From Pseudomonadota bacterium (GTDB lineage Bacteria; Pseudomonadota; Alphaproteobacteria; Rhizobiales; Hyphomicrobiaceae): a stretch of DNA of 58,988 bases. Shown here piece by piece: positions 1-8,626 of this stretch; position 1 is the stretch's first letter, and each line of letters opens with the position of its first letter. The stretch lies in assembly GCA_018242255.1 (NCBI GenBank), contig JAFECH010000355.1, forward strand, positions 1 to 58,988, written 5' to 3'. Made by a program: the position numbers and the translations under genes. A model generated the notes under the pieces. That model was not told the DNA's origin and searched no databases. It saw nothing but the letters and a program-made list of their open reading frames with translations.

Positions 1-1193
1 CCCTTCTCGTCGCGGCTTTCATCCACGACATCGGCAAAGGCCGGAAGGAAAGCCACTCGATCGTCGGCGCCCGCATCGCGCGTAAGCTATGTCCGCGTCT
101 TGGACTGACGGCCGCCGAAACCGATCTCGTCGCCTGGCTGCTCGAAGAGCATCTGACGATGAGCAACTTTGCGCATTCGCGCGATATTTCCGATCCCGAC
201 ACCATCCGAGCGTTCGCCGACATCGTGCAGAGCCCCGAGCGCCTCAAACTCCTGCTTGTGCTGACCTGCTCCGATATCCGCGCGGTTGGCCCCGGCGTTT
301 GGAACGGCTGGAAAGGCCAACTTTTGCGCACGCTCTATCATGAGACCGAACCGCTCGTGGCGGGCGGCCACACCCAAATCCCGCGCGACGAACGTATCGA
401 TAAGGCGCAGGCCGCACTGCGGCAGGCGCTCGTCGATTGGCCGGCGGCAGCCGTAGATGACTTCATTGATCGGCATTATCCGAACTACTGGCTTCGCACC
501 GATCTATCGACGCAGATCGCGCACGCGAACGTCCTTCGCGATGCCATGCAATCGCGCGGCAAATTCGCCACCAACATCAAGACTGACGCTTTCACCGCCA
601 TCACCGAGCTGACGGTCTTCGCACCCAACCATGCCCGCCTTCTGTCGCTGTTCGCCGGCGCATGTGCCGCGGCAGGTGCCAACATCGCCGGCGCTCACAT
701 CACGACCACGCGTGACGGCTACGCCCTCGATACATTCCTCCTCAATCGCGAGTTTGAGGACGATGAGGATGAACTGCGCCGGTCGCGCCGTATCATCAAC
801 ACCATCGAAAGCCTGCTCAACGGCAAGGAGCGGCTGGCAACGCTCCTCCGGAAAAAACGCATCGGCTCGCGTGGCGTCGAAGCCTTTACGGTCGAACCCG
901 AAGTCGTCATCAACAACGCGCTGTCGGATCGCCTGACCGTGCTTGAAGTCTCCGGACGCGACCGCCCCGGACTTCTCTACGAATTGACGTCGGCGCTGTC
1001 GGATCTCTCTCTGGACATTTCCTCAGCACACATAACGACGTTCGGCGAGAAGGCCGTTGACGTCTTCTACGTCACCGATCTCCTCGGCAAGCAGGTCGTC
1101 AATGAGGCGCGCCAGGCTGCGCTGCGGACACGGCTCAGATCGATCCTTGATCCGACCCGCCCGAAAAGCCCGACCGAGCCCGCCCGGGTTTGA
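1..1193 (+). CDS. glnD: [Protein-PII] uridylyltransferase / uridylyl-removing enzyme, 3' part
   Basis: Partial: the frame is already open at base 3, so the N-terminal nucleotidyltransferase half lies outside the window. GlnD adds and removes UMP on PII proteins according to glutamine level and so sets nitrogen control. The visible ~396 residues start inside the HD hydrolase domain (FIHDIGKGR followed by HS, bases 18-65), which does the uridylyl removal. Two ACT domains close the protein: one around ELTVFAPNHARLLSLF (about bases 606-760) and one around EVSGRDRPGLLYEL (about 940-1110). This is the normal GlnD architecture and C-terminal end. In many alphaproteobacteria murJ follows glnD, as here. 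Identity is firm; only the missing 5' part limits description. Confidence 0.95.
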   Translation, partial: LLVAAFIHDIGKGRKESHSIVGARIARKLCPRLGLTAAETDLVAWLLEEHLTMSNFAHSRDISDPDTIRAFADIVQSPERLKLLLVLTCSDIRAVGPGVWNGWKGQLLRTLYHETEPLVAGGHTQIPRDERIDKAQAALRQALVDWPAAAVDDFIDRHYPNYWLRTDLSTQIAHANVLRDAMQSRGKFATNIKTDAFTAITELTVFAPNHARLLSLFAGACAAAGANIAGAHITTTRDGYALDTFLLNREFEDDEDELRRSRRIINTIESLLNGKERLATLLRKKRIGSRGVEAFTVEPEVVINNALSDRLTVLEVSGRDRPGLLYELTSALSDLSLDISSAHITTFGEKAVDVFYVTDLLGKQVVNEARQAALRTRLRSILDPTRPKSPTEPARV

Positions 1194-1267
1194 CATTTAC
1201 GCCCGCGCGTGACTTCACGGACACGGCCCACAAGGCAGCCAGCCGGTGATCAAATTGCCGGATGTCT

Positions 1268-1282
1268 CCGGCCTGAGGCCGG
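1268..1282 (+). terminator. Short hairpin after glnD, possible weak terminator
   Basis: A perfect 6-bp GC stem (CCGGCC / GGCCGG, 3-base loop) followed by only three T. It lies in the 134-base glnD-murJ gap. An overlapping alternative hairpin uses GCCGGA/TCCGGC just upstream. The short T-run makes efficient termination doubtful. Confidence 0.3.
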
Positions 1283-1327
1283 TTTAAGAGGGCAAACCTG
1301 CTTTAAGGCGCAACGCGAACCGTTTGG

Positions 1328-2908
1328 ATGAAACTTTATAAATCGTTCGCCACCGTCGGCGGCCTCACGGCGCTAAGCCGCGTTTTCGGCTTCATGCGCG
1401 ATATCCTGATCGCCGCCACGCTCGGATCGGGCTGGGTTGCGGACGCATTCGTCGTTGCATTTCGCTTCCCAAATCTTTTCCGCCGCCTCTTCGGCGAGGG
1501 CGCATTCAATTCGGCGTTCGTGCCGATCTTCGCCAAAAAGATCGAAGGCGACGGCCCCGATGCGGCCCGCCGGTTCGCCGAAGACGCGATGGCGGGCCTG
1601 CTGTTCGTTCTGCTGATCCTCACCATCGTCGCAGAAATCGCCATGCCGTTTTTGATGTACGGTTTGGCTCCGGGCTTCGACGCCCGGCCGGAAAAATTCG
1701 ATCTCTCGGTACTGCTGACGCGCATAACGATGCCGTACTTGCTGTGCATGTCGCTCGTCGCGTTGATGTCGGGCGCACTGAATTCGGTCGGCCGCTTTGT
1801 CGAAAGTGCATCCGTTTCGATCGTGCTCAACGTCGTGATGATGGTCGCAACGCTGATCTCGATTTGGCTTGGCTACAAAGCCGAACCGGAAGCCGGCGTC
1901 ATTCAGGCCTGGGGCGTGTTCGTTGCAGGCTTCCTGCAGCTCGCAGTGCTGATGTGGGGCATGCGCCGCGCCGGGATGCGGCTCGCCATCCGCCGGCCGC
2001 GACTGACGGACGACGTCCGCCATCTTGTCCGGCTCGGCATTCCCGGCGTTATTTCCGGGGGCGTGACCCAGCTCAATATCGCCATCGGAACGATCATCGC
2101 ATCGCTGCAGCCGGGTGCCGTTTCCCACCTGTATTACGCCGACCGCGTCTATGAATTGCCGCTCGCCATTGTCGGGATCGCTGTCGGCATCGTGTTGCTG
2201 CCTGACGTCGCACGCCAGCTCAGAGCCGGCAACACGGCGGCCGTGATGGACAGTCAGAACCGATCGTTGGAATTCGCCCTGCTGCTGACTGTGCCCGCAG
2301 CCTTTGCGCTCGCTGCGATCCCGACGGATATCGTGCGGGTGCTGTTTGAGCGCGGCGCCTTCGGCCCGAAAGACACCCAGGTCACGGCCTCGGTTCTGGC
2401 GATGTTCGCCTTTGGCCTGCCGGCCTTCGTGATGATCAAAGTCTTCTCGCCAGCCTTTTACGCCCGCGAAGACACGAAGACGCCGATGCGCTACGCCGCC
2501 ATCAGTCTGATCGCAAATACCATCGGCTCGATCGGGCTGTTTTTCCTCTTCCGTCATCTCGGTATGCTGCCGCAGCTAGGCATCGCGACCGCGACGGCGA
2601 TTGGCGGCTGGCTCAATGCCTATCTGCTGTGGGCCACACTGAGCCGCCACCACGATTTCGTCGCCGACAGTCGTATCAAGCGCAACATTCCTCTGATCCT
2701 GCTAGCCAGCGCGGCCATGGTCGCGGCTCTGCTTGCCACCAGCCACTGGCTCGCACCCTATTACGGCCAGGGCGCCGGATTTCTGATCAAAGCCTCAATT
2801 CTCGGCATCGAAATCGGTGTCGGTCTCGCCGTCTATGCCACGATCATCATGGCAAGCGGCGTAATGACCGTCGGCCAGCTCGGCCGGCTGACGCGCAAGC
2901 GACGATAG
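1328..2908 (+). CDS. murJ: Lipid II flippase MurJ (MviN)
   Basis: 526 residues, the usual length. MurJ is an integral membrane flippase of the MOP superfamily that moves the peptidoglycan precursor lipid II across the inner membrane. The N-terminus SFATVGGLTALSRVFGFMRD and the stretch AFVVAFRFPNLFRRLFGEGA are hallmark MurJ sequence. The charged residues in these segments (Arg18, Arg24 region) line the central cavity in known structures. Hydrophobic segments repeat through the whole length, fitting about 14 transmembrane helices. It sits between glnD and trpS, an order common in alphaproteobacteria. The ATG at 1328 is followed directly by the conserved motif, so the start is secure. Confidence 0.95.
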   Translation: MKLYKSFATVGGLTALSRVFGFMRDILIAATLGSGWVADAFVVAFRFPNLFRRLFGEGAFNSAFVPIFAKKIEGDGPDAARRFAEDAMAGLLFVLLILTIVAEIAMPFLMYGLAPGFDARPEKFDLSVLLTRITMPYLLCMSLVALMSGALNSVGRFVESASVSIVLNVVMMVATLISIWLGYKAEPEAGVIQAWGVFVAGFLQLAVLMWGMRRAGMRLAIRRPRLTDDVRHLVRLGIPGVISGGVTQLNIAIGTIIASLQPGAVSHLYYADRVYELPLAIVGIAVGIVLLPDVARQLRAGNTAAVMDSQNRSLEFALLLTVPAAFALAAIPTDIVRVLFERGAFGPKDTQVTASVLAMFAFGLPAFVMIKVFSPAFYAREDTKTPMRYAAISLIANTIGSIGLFFLFRHLGMLPQLGIATATAIGGWLNAYLLWATLSRHHDFVADSRIKRNIPLILLASAAMVAALLATSHWLAPYYGQGAGFLIKASILGIEIGVGLAVYATIIMASGVMTVGQLGRLTRKRR

Positions 2909-2987
2909 GTAAATGGGCAAGACTTGCGCCGCGGCCGTTCGCACGCGATAAGGCCGCCAAATCCTTTTCAACACCGGTACGGATCTC

Positions 2988-4025
2988 ATGAAAATAACGC
3001 CGCGCGTCTTCTCCGGCATGCAGCCGACAGGCAGCCTGCATCTCGGCAACTATCTCGGCGCGATGGTCAACTGGATCAAAATGCAGGAAACGCACGAGTG
3101 CATCTATTGCGTCGTCGACCTGCACGCGATCACGGTAGCTCAGGACCCGACCGAACTGAGAACGGCGATCCGCCAGGTCACGGCCGCCTACATAGCCGCC
3201 GGTCTCGATCCGAAGAAGAGCATTCTCTTCAACCAGTCGCAGGTTTCCGCCCACGCCGAACTCGCCTGGGTCTTCAATTGCGTCGCCCGGTTGGGCTGGC
3301 TCAATCGCATGACCCAATTCAAGGAGAAAGCCGGCAAGGATCGCGAGCAGGCCTCGGTCGGCCTTTACGCCTACCCGAACCTGATGGCCGCCGACATTCT
3401 CGCCTATCGCGCGACCCACGTTCCTGTCGGCGAAGACCAGAAGCAGCATTTAGAACTCGCACGCGACATCGCGCAGAAGTTCAACAACGACTTTGCGGCT
3501 TCGATTATCGAGAACGGTTTCGCCGACGGCATCTTCTTCCCGCAGCCCGAGCCGGTCATCACAGGATCCTCGACACGCGTCATGAGCCTGCGCGACGGAA
3601 CGAAAAAAATGTCGAAGTCGGACCCCTCCGATCTATCGCGCATCAACATGACGGACGACGCCGATACGATTGCGAAAAAGGTCCAGAAAGCCAAAACCGA
3701 TCCCGAACCGCTTCCGAGCGACGAGACGGGGTTCGCAGGCCGTCCGGAAGCCGAAAACCTGATTGGCATTTACGCCACGCTCGTCGATAAGCCCGTCGAT
3801 GCAGTGCTCGCCGAGTTCGGCGGCCAGCAGTTCTCGGCATTCAAGAAGGTTCTGGCGGACGCGCTCGTCGCCCGCATCGAACCCATTGCGATGGAGATCA
3901 AGCGGCTGTCGTCCGACCCTGCCGAGATCGACCGCATTTTGGGCGATGGCTCGGCGCGTGCCCGCGAGATCGCTTCGCCGATCATGGCAAAGGTGAAGGA
4001 CATCGTCGGCTTCGTCCGCAGCTGA
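2988..4025 (+). CDS. trpS: Tryptophanyl-tRNA synthetase
   Basis: 345 residues, a class I aminoacyl-tRNA synthetase that charges tRNA-Trp. The ATP-binding HIGH-like signature appears as TGSLHLGNY (residues 14-22) and the KMSKS loop is intact (residues 207-211, GTKKMSKSD). Other family blocks are visible, such as [14 protein letters not shown] and [16 protein letters not shown], the latter lining the tryptophan pocket. The gene is 79 bases downstream of murJ on the same strand. The ATG at 2988 gives the canonical short N-terminus before [10 protein letters not shown]. Confidence 0.97.
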   Translation: MKITPRVFSGMQPTGSLHLGNYLGAMVNWIKMQETHECIYCVVDLHAITVAQDPTELRTAIRQVTAAYIAAGLDPKKSILFNQSQVSAHAELAWVFNCVARLGWLNRMTQFKEKAGKDREQASVGLYAYPNLMAADILAYRATHVPVGEDQKQHLELARDIAQKFNNDFAASIIENGFADGIFFPQPEPVITGSSTRVMSLRDGTKKMSKSDPSDLSRINMTDDADTIAKKVQKAKTDPEPLPSDETGFAGRPEAENLIGIYATLVDKPVDAVLAEFGGQQFSAFKKVLADALVARIEPIAMEIKRLSSDPAEIDRILGDGSARAREIASPIMAKVKDIVGFVRS

Positions 4026-4056
4026 TCGCTTACCCACACGTTGCGTAAGGTTGCAT

Positions 4057-4079
4057 ATGGCGGCTGTGCTTGCCGCCAT
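4057..4079 (+). terminator. Hairpin downstream of trpS
   Basis: Stem ATGGCGGC / GCCGCCAT (8 bp, 7-base loop) 32 bases after the trpS stop codon. It is stable but is followed by TGCAGG, not a T-run, so it may protect or pause the transcript more than terminate it. Confidence 0.35.
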
Positions 4080-4114
4080 TGCAGGCGTAAGGCTGGAGTG
4101 GCAGCATCCGGTCC

Positions 4115-4615
4115 ATGAAACCGCGTCGCTCGTTCGAAGAAGGCCATCGCCGCAAGTTCCTGATCGTCGTTGACGAGAGCCAGGAAGTCGAAAGTGCGCT
4201 TTATTACGCCGCGAGCCGCGTTCAGCGCTCCTCGGGCATGATCATAATGCTGTACGTCATCGAGCCCAGCGAACTGCAGAACTGGGCCGGCGTTCGCCAA
4301 GTGCAAATCGAGGAAGAGACGACGAAAGCCAAAGCGCTGTTTCGCCTCTTCCGCCGCAAGCTCGTCCACGCCGGTTTCGAAACCGTCGAGACTGAAGACG
4401 TGATCCGCGAGGGCCGCACGCCAGAAGAGGTGAACAAGCTTATCGCCGAAGACGAAGACATCGCCGTCCTGGTGCTGGGCGCAGCGATCGGCGCAAAAGG
4501 CCCCGGACCCCTTGTCGCATCCCTCGCGGCGGGGCGCGCAGGCGGCGGCTTCGCGGTTCCCGTGACGGTCGTGCCGGGCCAACTTTCACTCGCGGAAATC
4601 AAGGCACTGGCCTAG
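4115..4615 (+). CDS. Universal stress protein (UspA family)
   Basis: 166 residues with a single Usp fold. The first strand and helix are clear (RRKFLIVVDESQEVESALYYA), followed by the strand MIIMLYVIEP. The C-terminal nucleotide-binding region reads VLVLGAAIGAKGPGPLVASL, a GxxxxxG...S/T type loop that in ATP-binding Usp proteins holds the phosphates. The exact partner or stress is not visible. The gene lies 89 bases after trpS and 128 bases before the Nfu gene. In rhizobial genomes a Usp gene beside trpS and nfuA is common, so context fits. The ATG at 4115 leaves a basic N-terminal stretch (KPRRSFEEGHRR) before the domain. Confidence 0.88.
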   Translation: MKPRRSFEEGHRRKFLIVVDESQEVESALYYAASRVQRSSGMIIMLYVIEPSELQNWAGVRQVQIEEETTKAKALFRLFRRKLVHAGFETVETEDVIREGRTPEEVNKLIAEDEDIAVLVLGAAIGAKGPGPLVASLAAGRAGGGFAVPVTVVPGQLSLAEIKALA

Positions 4616-4648
4616 ATTGGCCGAGAGATCTGGGCCGGGCCGATAACC

Positions 4649-4677
4649 TCGACACGGCCATTTGGCGTACCTATATT
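4649..4677 (+). promoter_or_regulatory. Predicted sigma-70-type promoter for the Nfu gene
   Basis: TCGACA (4649-4654), a 17-base spacer, and TATATT (4672-4677): 5 of 6 matches to each consensus hexamer. Transcription would start near 4684, about 60 bases before the ATG at 4744. This is the best promoter match seen in the window. Confidence 0.55.
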
Positions 4678-4743
4678 GGAAGTCCTCTAATAACCCGTCT
4701 GAGCGATGCTCGTTTCGGGCATTGGACACGAAGTGAGGCCAGC

Positions 4744-5298
4744 ATGTTCATTCAGACCGAAGCGACGCCGAATCCGGCAACGCTGAAGTTTATCCCCGGC
4801 CGGGACGTTCTCGCCGATGGCACAGCCGATTTCCGCTCGAAGGGCGATGCTGCGGCATCCCCGCTGGCGGCCCGGCTTTTTGCGATCGACGGCGTAAACG
4901 GCGTATTCCTGGGCTCGGACTTCATCTCGGTGACCAAGGGCGACATCGAGTGGCAGCACCTTAAGCCGATGGTTCTTGGCGCCATCATGGAACATTACAT
5001 GTCCGGCGCAACGTCGGTTGCGGACGAAGACGCCAACGACTCCAGCGCCGAAAATTACGACCCGCAGGACGAATCAGTGGTCGCCACGATCAAGGAATTG
5101 CTCGAAACCCGCGTGCGCCCGGCCGTTGCGCAGGACGGCGGCGATATCACCTTCTCGGGCTTCCGCGACGGCGTCGTTTACCTGCATATGCGCGGCGCCT
5201 GTTCGGGCTGCCCGAGTTCGACGGCAACCCTGCGGCACGGGATCGAAAACCTCTTGAAGCACTTTTTACCGGAAGTGCAGGCGGTAGAACCGGTCTAA
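4744..5298 (+). CDS. NifU/Nfu-type Fe-S cluster scaffold protein
   Basis: 184 residues with the two-domain layout of bacterial and mitochondrial Nfu carriers. Residues 1-90 form the Nfu N-terminal domain (MFIQTEATPNPATLKFIPGR). Residues 112-184 form the NifU C-terminal domain with the cluster-binding CSGC motif (Cys153, Cys156) in RGACSGCPSSTATLRHGI. A bridging [4Fe-4S] cluster would be held by a dimer and passed to apo-proteins. The acidic linker (DEDANDSSAEN) between domains is typical. The MiaB radical-SAM enzyme encoded 3.3 kb downstream is the sort of client such a carrier serves, but that is inference. A strong promoter lies upstream and a perfect terminator just downstream, so it is probably monocistronic. 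Confidence 0.92.
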   Translation: MFIQTEATPNPATLKFIPGRDVLADGTADFRSKGDAAASPLAARLFAIDGVNGVFLGSDFISVTKGDIEWQHLKPMVLGAIMEHYMSGATSVADEDANDSSAENYDPQDESVVATIKELLETRVRPAVAQDGGDITFSGFRDGVVYLHMRGACSGCPSSTATLRHGIENLLKHFLPEVQAVEPV

Positions 5299-5318
5299 AG
5301 TGAGAATCTCTTCCTTTG

Positions 5319-5338
5319 AACCCCGCCTCGGCGGGGTT
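5319..5338 (+). terminator. Rho-independent terminator of the Nfu gene
   Basis: Perfect 8-bp stem AACCCCGC / GCGGGGTT with a 4-base CTCG loop, then CTTTGTTT. It starts 20 bases after the stop codon. It ends 38 bases before the ATG chosen for the next gene, so the next gene either needs read-through or a promoter hidden in this short stretch. Confidence 0.85.
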
Positions 5339-5376
5339 CTTTGTTTCTGGGCTCAATCAACCATACGGGAATGGCA

Positions 5377-5967
5377 ATGACCGAACCGCTCGACAACGCC
5401 GCCTTCGATCAATTGTTTGACAAGGCCCGGACCAACAACAAATGGCAGCCGCGCGATGTGCCGGACGATTTATTGAGGCAGATTGTCGAACACATGAAAT
5501 GGGGACCGACGAGCGCTAACTGTTCGCCCGCTCGAATAGTTTTCGTGAAATCGCCGGAAGCAAAAGAGCGTCTAAAACCGCATCTCAGCCCCGGAAATGT
5601 CGATAAAACAATGGCAGCACCTGCGACCGCCATTATCGCCTACGACTTGAAATTCTACGAATATTTGCCGCGCCTTTATCCGCCGGCCGACGCCAAAAGC
5701 TGGTTTGTCGGCAAAAAGGAGCACGCCGATAAGACGGCTTTTCGCAATGGCAGCCTGCAAGGCGGCTATTTTATTCTGGATGCCCGTGCGCTCGGATTGG
5801 ATTGCGGCCCCATGTCGGGCTTCGATAATGCCGCCGTCGACGCCGAGTTCTTCGCCGGAACCGACATAAAGTCGAATTTCCTCTGTAATCTCGGATATGG
5901 CGACCCGGCGGGTATTTATCCACGGTCGCCTCGATTTAGCTTCGACGAAATGGCATCAATCGTATAA
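5377..5967 (+). CDS. Nitroreductase family protein, RutE / malonic semialdehyde reductase-like
   Basis: 196 residues from the ATG at 5377, which has CGGGA six bases upstream; the in-frame TTG at 5341 is rejected because it falls on the upstream terminator. The protein is an FMN-dependent nitroreductase of the RutE/HadB group. Typical blocks are [37 protein letters not shown] (substrate/flavin pocket), and [18 protein letters not shown]. RutE reduces malonic semialdehyde to 3-hydroxypropionate in pyrimidine breakdown. No other rut gene is nearby, so the true substrate is open. Third codon positions look less GC-rich than in neighbouring genes, for instance around 5640-5680, which hints at a later insertion between the Nfu gene and tsaB. 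Confidence 0.85.
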   Translation: MTEPLDNAAFDQLFDKARTNNKWQPRDVPDDLLRQIVEHMKWGPTSANCSPARIVFVKSPEAKERLKPHLSPGNVDKTMAAPATAIIAYDLKFYEYLPRLYPPADAKSWFVGKKEHADKTAFRNGSLQGGYFILDARALGLDCGPMSGFDNAAVDAEFFAGTDIKSNFLCNLGYGDPAGIYPRSPRFSFDEMASIV

Positions 5968-5981
5968 AACCTCCGCCCGGA

Positions 5982-6680
5982 ATGAATATTCTTTCACTCG
6001 ATACCTGTTTCGATGCCTGCTCCGTCGCGGCGGGCCGGGGGCTTCGTTCGCTCTCTCCCGGCATTTCGTTCGCATTCGAGGGCATGCAGCGCGGCCATTC
6101 CGAGCGATTGATGCCCATGATCGAAATGGTCATGGCCGAAGCGGGCCTGAAATTCAAAGCGCTCGACCGCATCGCGGTAACGTTCGGGCCGGGCACATTC
6201 ACAGGCACACGCATTTGCGTTTCCGCAGCACGCGCGCTGGCTCTGGCGACGGGGGCCCAATTCGTCGGGATTTCGAGCCTCAAGCTTATGGCGATGAGCC
6301 CTCGAATACCCGCCGCACCGACCCGCCGCGTTGCCATCGCGACCGACGCCCGGCGTAACGAAGTCTATATTGAGGTATTCGATCGCCACTCGCTTGAAAG
6401 CGTTGCGGCCCCGCAATGCCTTGCGATCCACGACGCTATAAAAGCCTTAGGCGCGGCGCCGATTGTCATCGCCGGTTCCGGCGCCGATGCCCTGGCCGAA
6501 GCCGCCAACCGCGAAGGCATCGAAGCGACGGCGATCCTGCCGGATTTATTGCCCGACGCTCTCGATGTTCTGTTCACTGCCTGCGAGACGCCGGTGAGGG
6601 ACAGCCTCCGGCCGCTCTACCTGAGGCCGCCCGATGCCAAGCCACCCGCTCCAAGCCCGTTCATCGGAGCCGGTGCATGA
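5982..6680 (+). CDS. tsaB: tRNA t6A37 threonylcarbamoyltransferase complex subunit TsaB
   Basis: 232 residues, the ASKHA-fold partner of TsaD and TsaE in making N6-threonylcarbamoyladenosine at position 37 of ANN-decoding tRNAs. The start MNILSLDTCFDACSVA and the block VTFGPGTFTGTRICVSAARA (about residues 66-85) are diagnostic of TsaB; TsaB lacks the metal-binding histidines of TsaD and none appear here. The stop overlaps the rimI start by four bases (ATGA at 6677-6680), so the two are translationally coupled. tsaB-rimI pairing is widespread. Confidence 0.94.
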   Translation: MNILSLDTCFDACSVAAGRGLRSLSPGISFAFEGMQRGHSERLMPMIEMVMAEAGLKFKALDRIAVTFGPGTFTGTRICVSAARALALATGAQFVGISSLKLMAMSPRIPAAPTRRVAIATDARRNEVYIEVFDRHSLESVAAPQCLAIHDAIKALGAAPIVIAGSGADALAEAANREGIEATAILPDLLPDALDVLFTACETPVRDSLRPLYLRPPDAKPPAPSPFIGAGA

Positions 6681-7180
6681 CGAACGTCACGCCGTTTCGG
6701 AACGTGAAGCACTCAAGCATGCTCTGGGCATCGCCGGATCGGGCAGAGGAAATCGCGGCGCTGCACGCTAAACTTTTCGATCCGGCCTGGAACACCGAAG
6801 CGATCAAGGGGCTGCTTGAACACCCCGCTGCCACCTCGCTGATCGCCGTCGCGGGCGGCCAGAAGAAATCCGTCATCGCCTTCGTCATCGGTCAGCTCGC
6901 TGCCGACGAAGCCGAAATCCTCTCGATCGGCGTATCTCCCGATTGGCAGCGCGTCGGTCTTGCAACGGGCCTGCTGGAGGGCCTGAGCCGAGCCGCACGC
7001 CGCGGCGGCGCCAAACGCATCTTCCTTGAAGTTGCAGAGGACAATGAAGCCGGCATCGCGCTTTATCGCAAACTCGGATTTACGGAAGCCGGCCGCCGCA
7101 AGCGCTACTACGAACGCCCCGGCAGCACGCCCGTCGATGCATTGACGCTCGTTCTCGATCTCGAGGCCACCAAAGCCTAG
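6677..7180 (+). CDS. rimI: Ribosomal protein bS18-alanine N-acetyltransferase RimI-like (GNAT)
   Basis: 167 residues from the ATG that overlaps the tsaB stop; longer in-frame upstream sequence is excluded because it runs through tsaB. A GNAT-fold acetyltransferase: the acetyl-CoA loop motif appears in ILSIGVSPDWQRVGLATGLL (motif A, Q/RxxGxG/A) and the C-terminal catalytic block as EVAEDNEAGIALYRKLGFTE, closing with RRKRYYERP. RimI acetylates the N-terminal alanine of ribosomal protein S18. The tsaB-rimI operon position and the YY in the last motif support RimI over other GNAT enzymes. Confidence 0.88.
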   Translation: MTNVTPFRNVKHSSMLWASPDRAEEIAALHAKLFDPAWNTEAIKGLLEHPAATSLIAVAGGQKKSVIAFVIGQLAADEAEILSIGVSPDWQRVGLATGLLEGLSRAARRGGAKRIFLEVAEDNEAGIALYRKLGFTEAGRRKRYYERPGSTPVDALTLVLDLEATKA

Positions 7181-7201
7181 CGTCGATATAGACGCGAAGC
7201 C

Positions 7202-7229
7202 TTGCCACAGCCTATATGGCCGCCATACT
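7202..7229 (+). promoter_or_regulatory. Possible promoter of the Fur-family gene
   Basis: TTGCCA (7202-7207), 16-base spacer, CATACT (7224-7229), 41 bases before the ATG at 7270. Matches are 5 of 6 and 4 of 6 to the sigma-70 consensus. The gap between rimI and this gene is 89 bases, so an own promoter is plausible but not certain. Confidence 0.35.
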
Positions 7230-7269
7230 CGGGCGACGTTGAATCGCCGTCAGCCAAAGCTTGATCCTC

Positions 7270-7725
7270 ATGACCGCACCTTCGGCGAAATCCGAGACAT
7301 CCATCGAGAAGCGATGCACGGAGTATGGCCTGCGCATGACCGGCCAGCGGCGCGTCATTGCCCAGATCTTGTCTGCCGCAACGGACCATCCCGATGTCGA
7401 GGAAGTCCACCGGCGCGTCGTCGCCGTCGACGCGCGAATTTCGCTATCGACCGTCTACCGCACGCTGAAGCTGTTCTCGGAAAAAGGCATCCTGGAGCGC
7501 CACGACTTCGGTCATGGCCGCGGCCGCTACGAACCGGCGCCAAGAGAGCACCACGACCATCTGGTCGATATCGAAACCGGCCGCGTCATCGAATTTTCGA
7601 ACGCTGCGATCGAGGCGCTGCAGGAACGCGTGGCACGCGATTTGGGCTTCGAACTTGTTGGCCATCGCCTGGAACTCTACGGCGTGCCGCTGACGAAAAA
7701 GAAGTCGACCGCCCGGAGAGGCTAA
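7270..7725 (+). CDS. Fur-family metalloregulator (alphaproteobacterial Fur/Mur type)
   Basis: 151 residues from the ATG at 7270. N-terminal winged helix: RCTEYGLRMTGQRRVIAQIL then ISLSTVYRTLKLFSEKGILE as recognition helix. The dimerisation domain carries the metal motif HHDHL (residues 94-98) followed by IETGRVIEF. The C-terminal CxxC structural zinc site of enterobacterial Fur is absent, which is usual for the alphaproteobacterial Mur/Fur branch, where the protein often responds to manganese. It lies between rimI and the plsC-like gene, the same place as mur in rhizobia. Whether iron or manganese is sensed cannot be told from sequence. A second Fur-family member, Irr, is encoded at 32101. 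Confidence 0.88.
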   Translation: MTAPSAKSETSIEKRCTEYGLRMTGQRRVIAQILSAATDHPDVEEVHRRVVAVDARISLSTVYRTLKLFSEKGILERHDFGHGRGRYEPAPREHHDHLVDIETGRVIEFSNAAIEALQERVARDLGFELVGHRLELYGVPLTKKKSTARRG

Positions 7726-7732
7726 GCTCACG

Positions 7733-8614
7733 ATGGCTCAGGGATCGCTCCGCGCTTCGGCCGTTCTTGCGGGCTTCTTCGGCTTCACGCTGCCGCTGAT
7801 GCCGGTGCAAGCGCTTCTGCTTAAGGTTTCGCCCGCTGCTGCCCGACGCTTTCCCAATTGGTATCACCGCAATGTCTGTCGAATTCTCGGCGTCAAACTG
7901 AAAATCGACGGACAAGTCGTCGACAACAAGCCGGTGCTGCTCGTCTGCAATCACACATCCTGGCTGGATATTCCGGTGCTCTCCGCCGTCGCTCCGGTGT
8001 CGTTTGTCGCAAAGCTCGAAGTCGGCGGCTGGCCGTTTGTTTCCGCGCTCGCGCGTCTCCAACGCTCCGTCTTCGTCGACCGCACGCGACGCCAGGCGAC
8101 GGGCGACGCCGCGACCGAAATCACGCAGCGCCTGAAGCTCGGCGATACCATTGTGCTGTTCGCCGAAGGCACGTCGAGCGACGGCAATCGCGTGTTGCCC
8201 TTCAAGACGTCACTGTTTGGCGCAGTGTCCGGCCAAGGCGCGACCACCAACGGCGACGCCGTCGTTCAAACCGCAGCCGTCGTCTATACCCACCTCCGCG
8301 GCGTCCCCTTGACCCGCGCCGATCGCCCCCGCATCGGCTGGTACGGCGACATGGAAATGACCTCGCACGCCTGGGGCGTGCTCAAATCCGGCCCGATCAC
8401 AGCAACGATCAAGGTCAGTCCGCCCGTTCCGCTATCGGAGTTCAAGGATCGCAAGGATCTGGCCCTCAAGACCGAGCGTGCCGTCCGTTCCGCCGTGCTC
8501 GGCATACTGCGCGGACGACCCGACGACCCAGCGCTCGTCCCCGTCGAGCCAAGCCAGGAAATCCGTCGCCAGAAACTGGGATTGCCGGCGGCCCGCAGCG
8601 AGAAATGGACATGA
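7733..8614 (+). CDS. Lysophospholipid acyltransferase (PlsC-like, 1-acylglycerol-3-phosphate acyltransferase)
   Basis: 293 residues. The catalytic HX4D motif is NHTSWLD (His74, Asp79), and the second substrate motif is FAEGTSSDG (residues 143-151, EGT). A hydrophobic N-terminal segment (VLAGFFGFTLPLMPVQALLL) anchors it at the inner membrane. These enzymes transfer an acyl group to the sn-2 position of lysophosphatidic acid or a lysolipid; in rhizobia, paralogues at this locus include ornithine-lipid acyltransferases (OlsA), so the acceptor is not fixed by sequence. It starts 7 bases after the Fur-family stop and is followed closely by miaB. Confidence 0.88.
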   Translation: MAQGSLRASAVLAGFFGFTLPLMPVQALLLKVSPAAARRFPNWYHRNVCRILGVKLKIDGQVVDNKPVLLVCNHTSWLDIPVLSAVAPVSFVAKLEVGGWPFVSALARLQRSVFVDRTRRQATGDAATEITQRLKLGDTIVLFAEGTSSDGNRVLPFKTSLFGAVSGQGATTNGDAVVQTAAVVYTHLRGVPLTRADRPRIGWYGDMEMTSHAWGVLKSGPITATIKVSPPVPLSEFKDRKDLALKTERAVRSAVLGILRGRPDDPALVPVEPSQEIRRQKLGLPAARSEKWT

Positions 8615-8626
8615 TCGGCCTATTTT

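Noticed and set aside
5341-5376. TTG start for the nitroreductase gene
   Set aside because: It lies directly on the T-tract of the preceding terminator; ATG at 5377 has a ribosome site.
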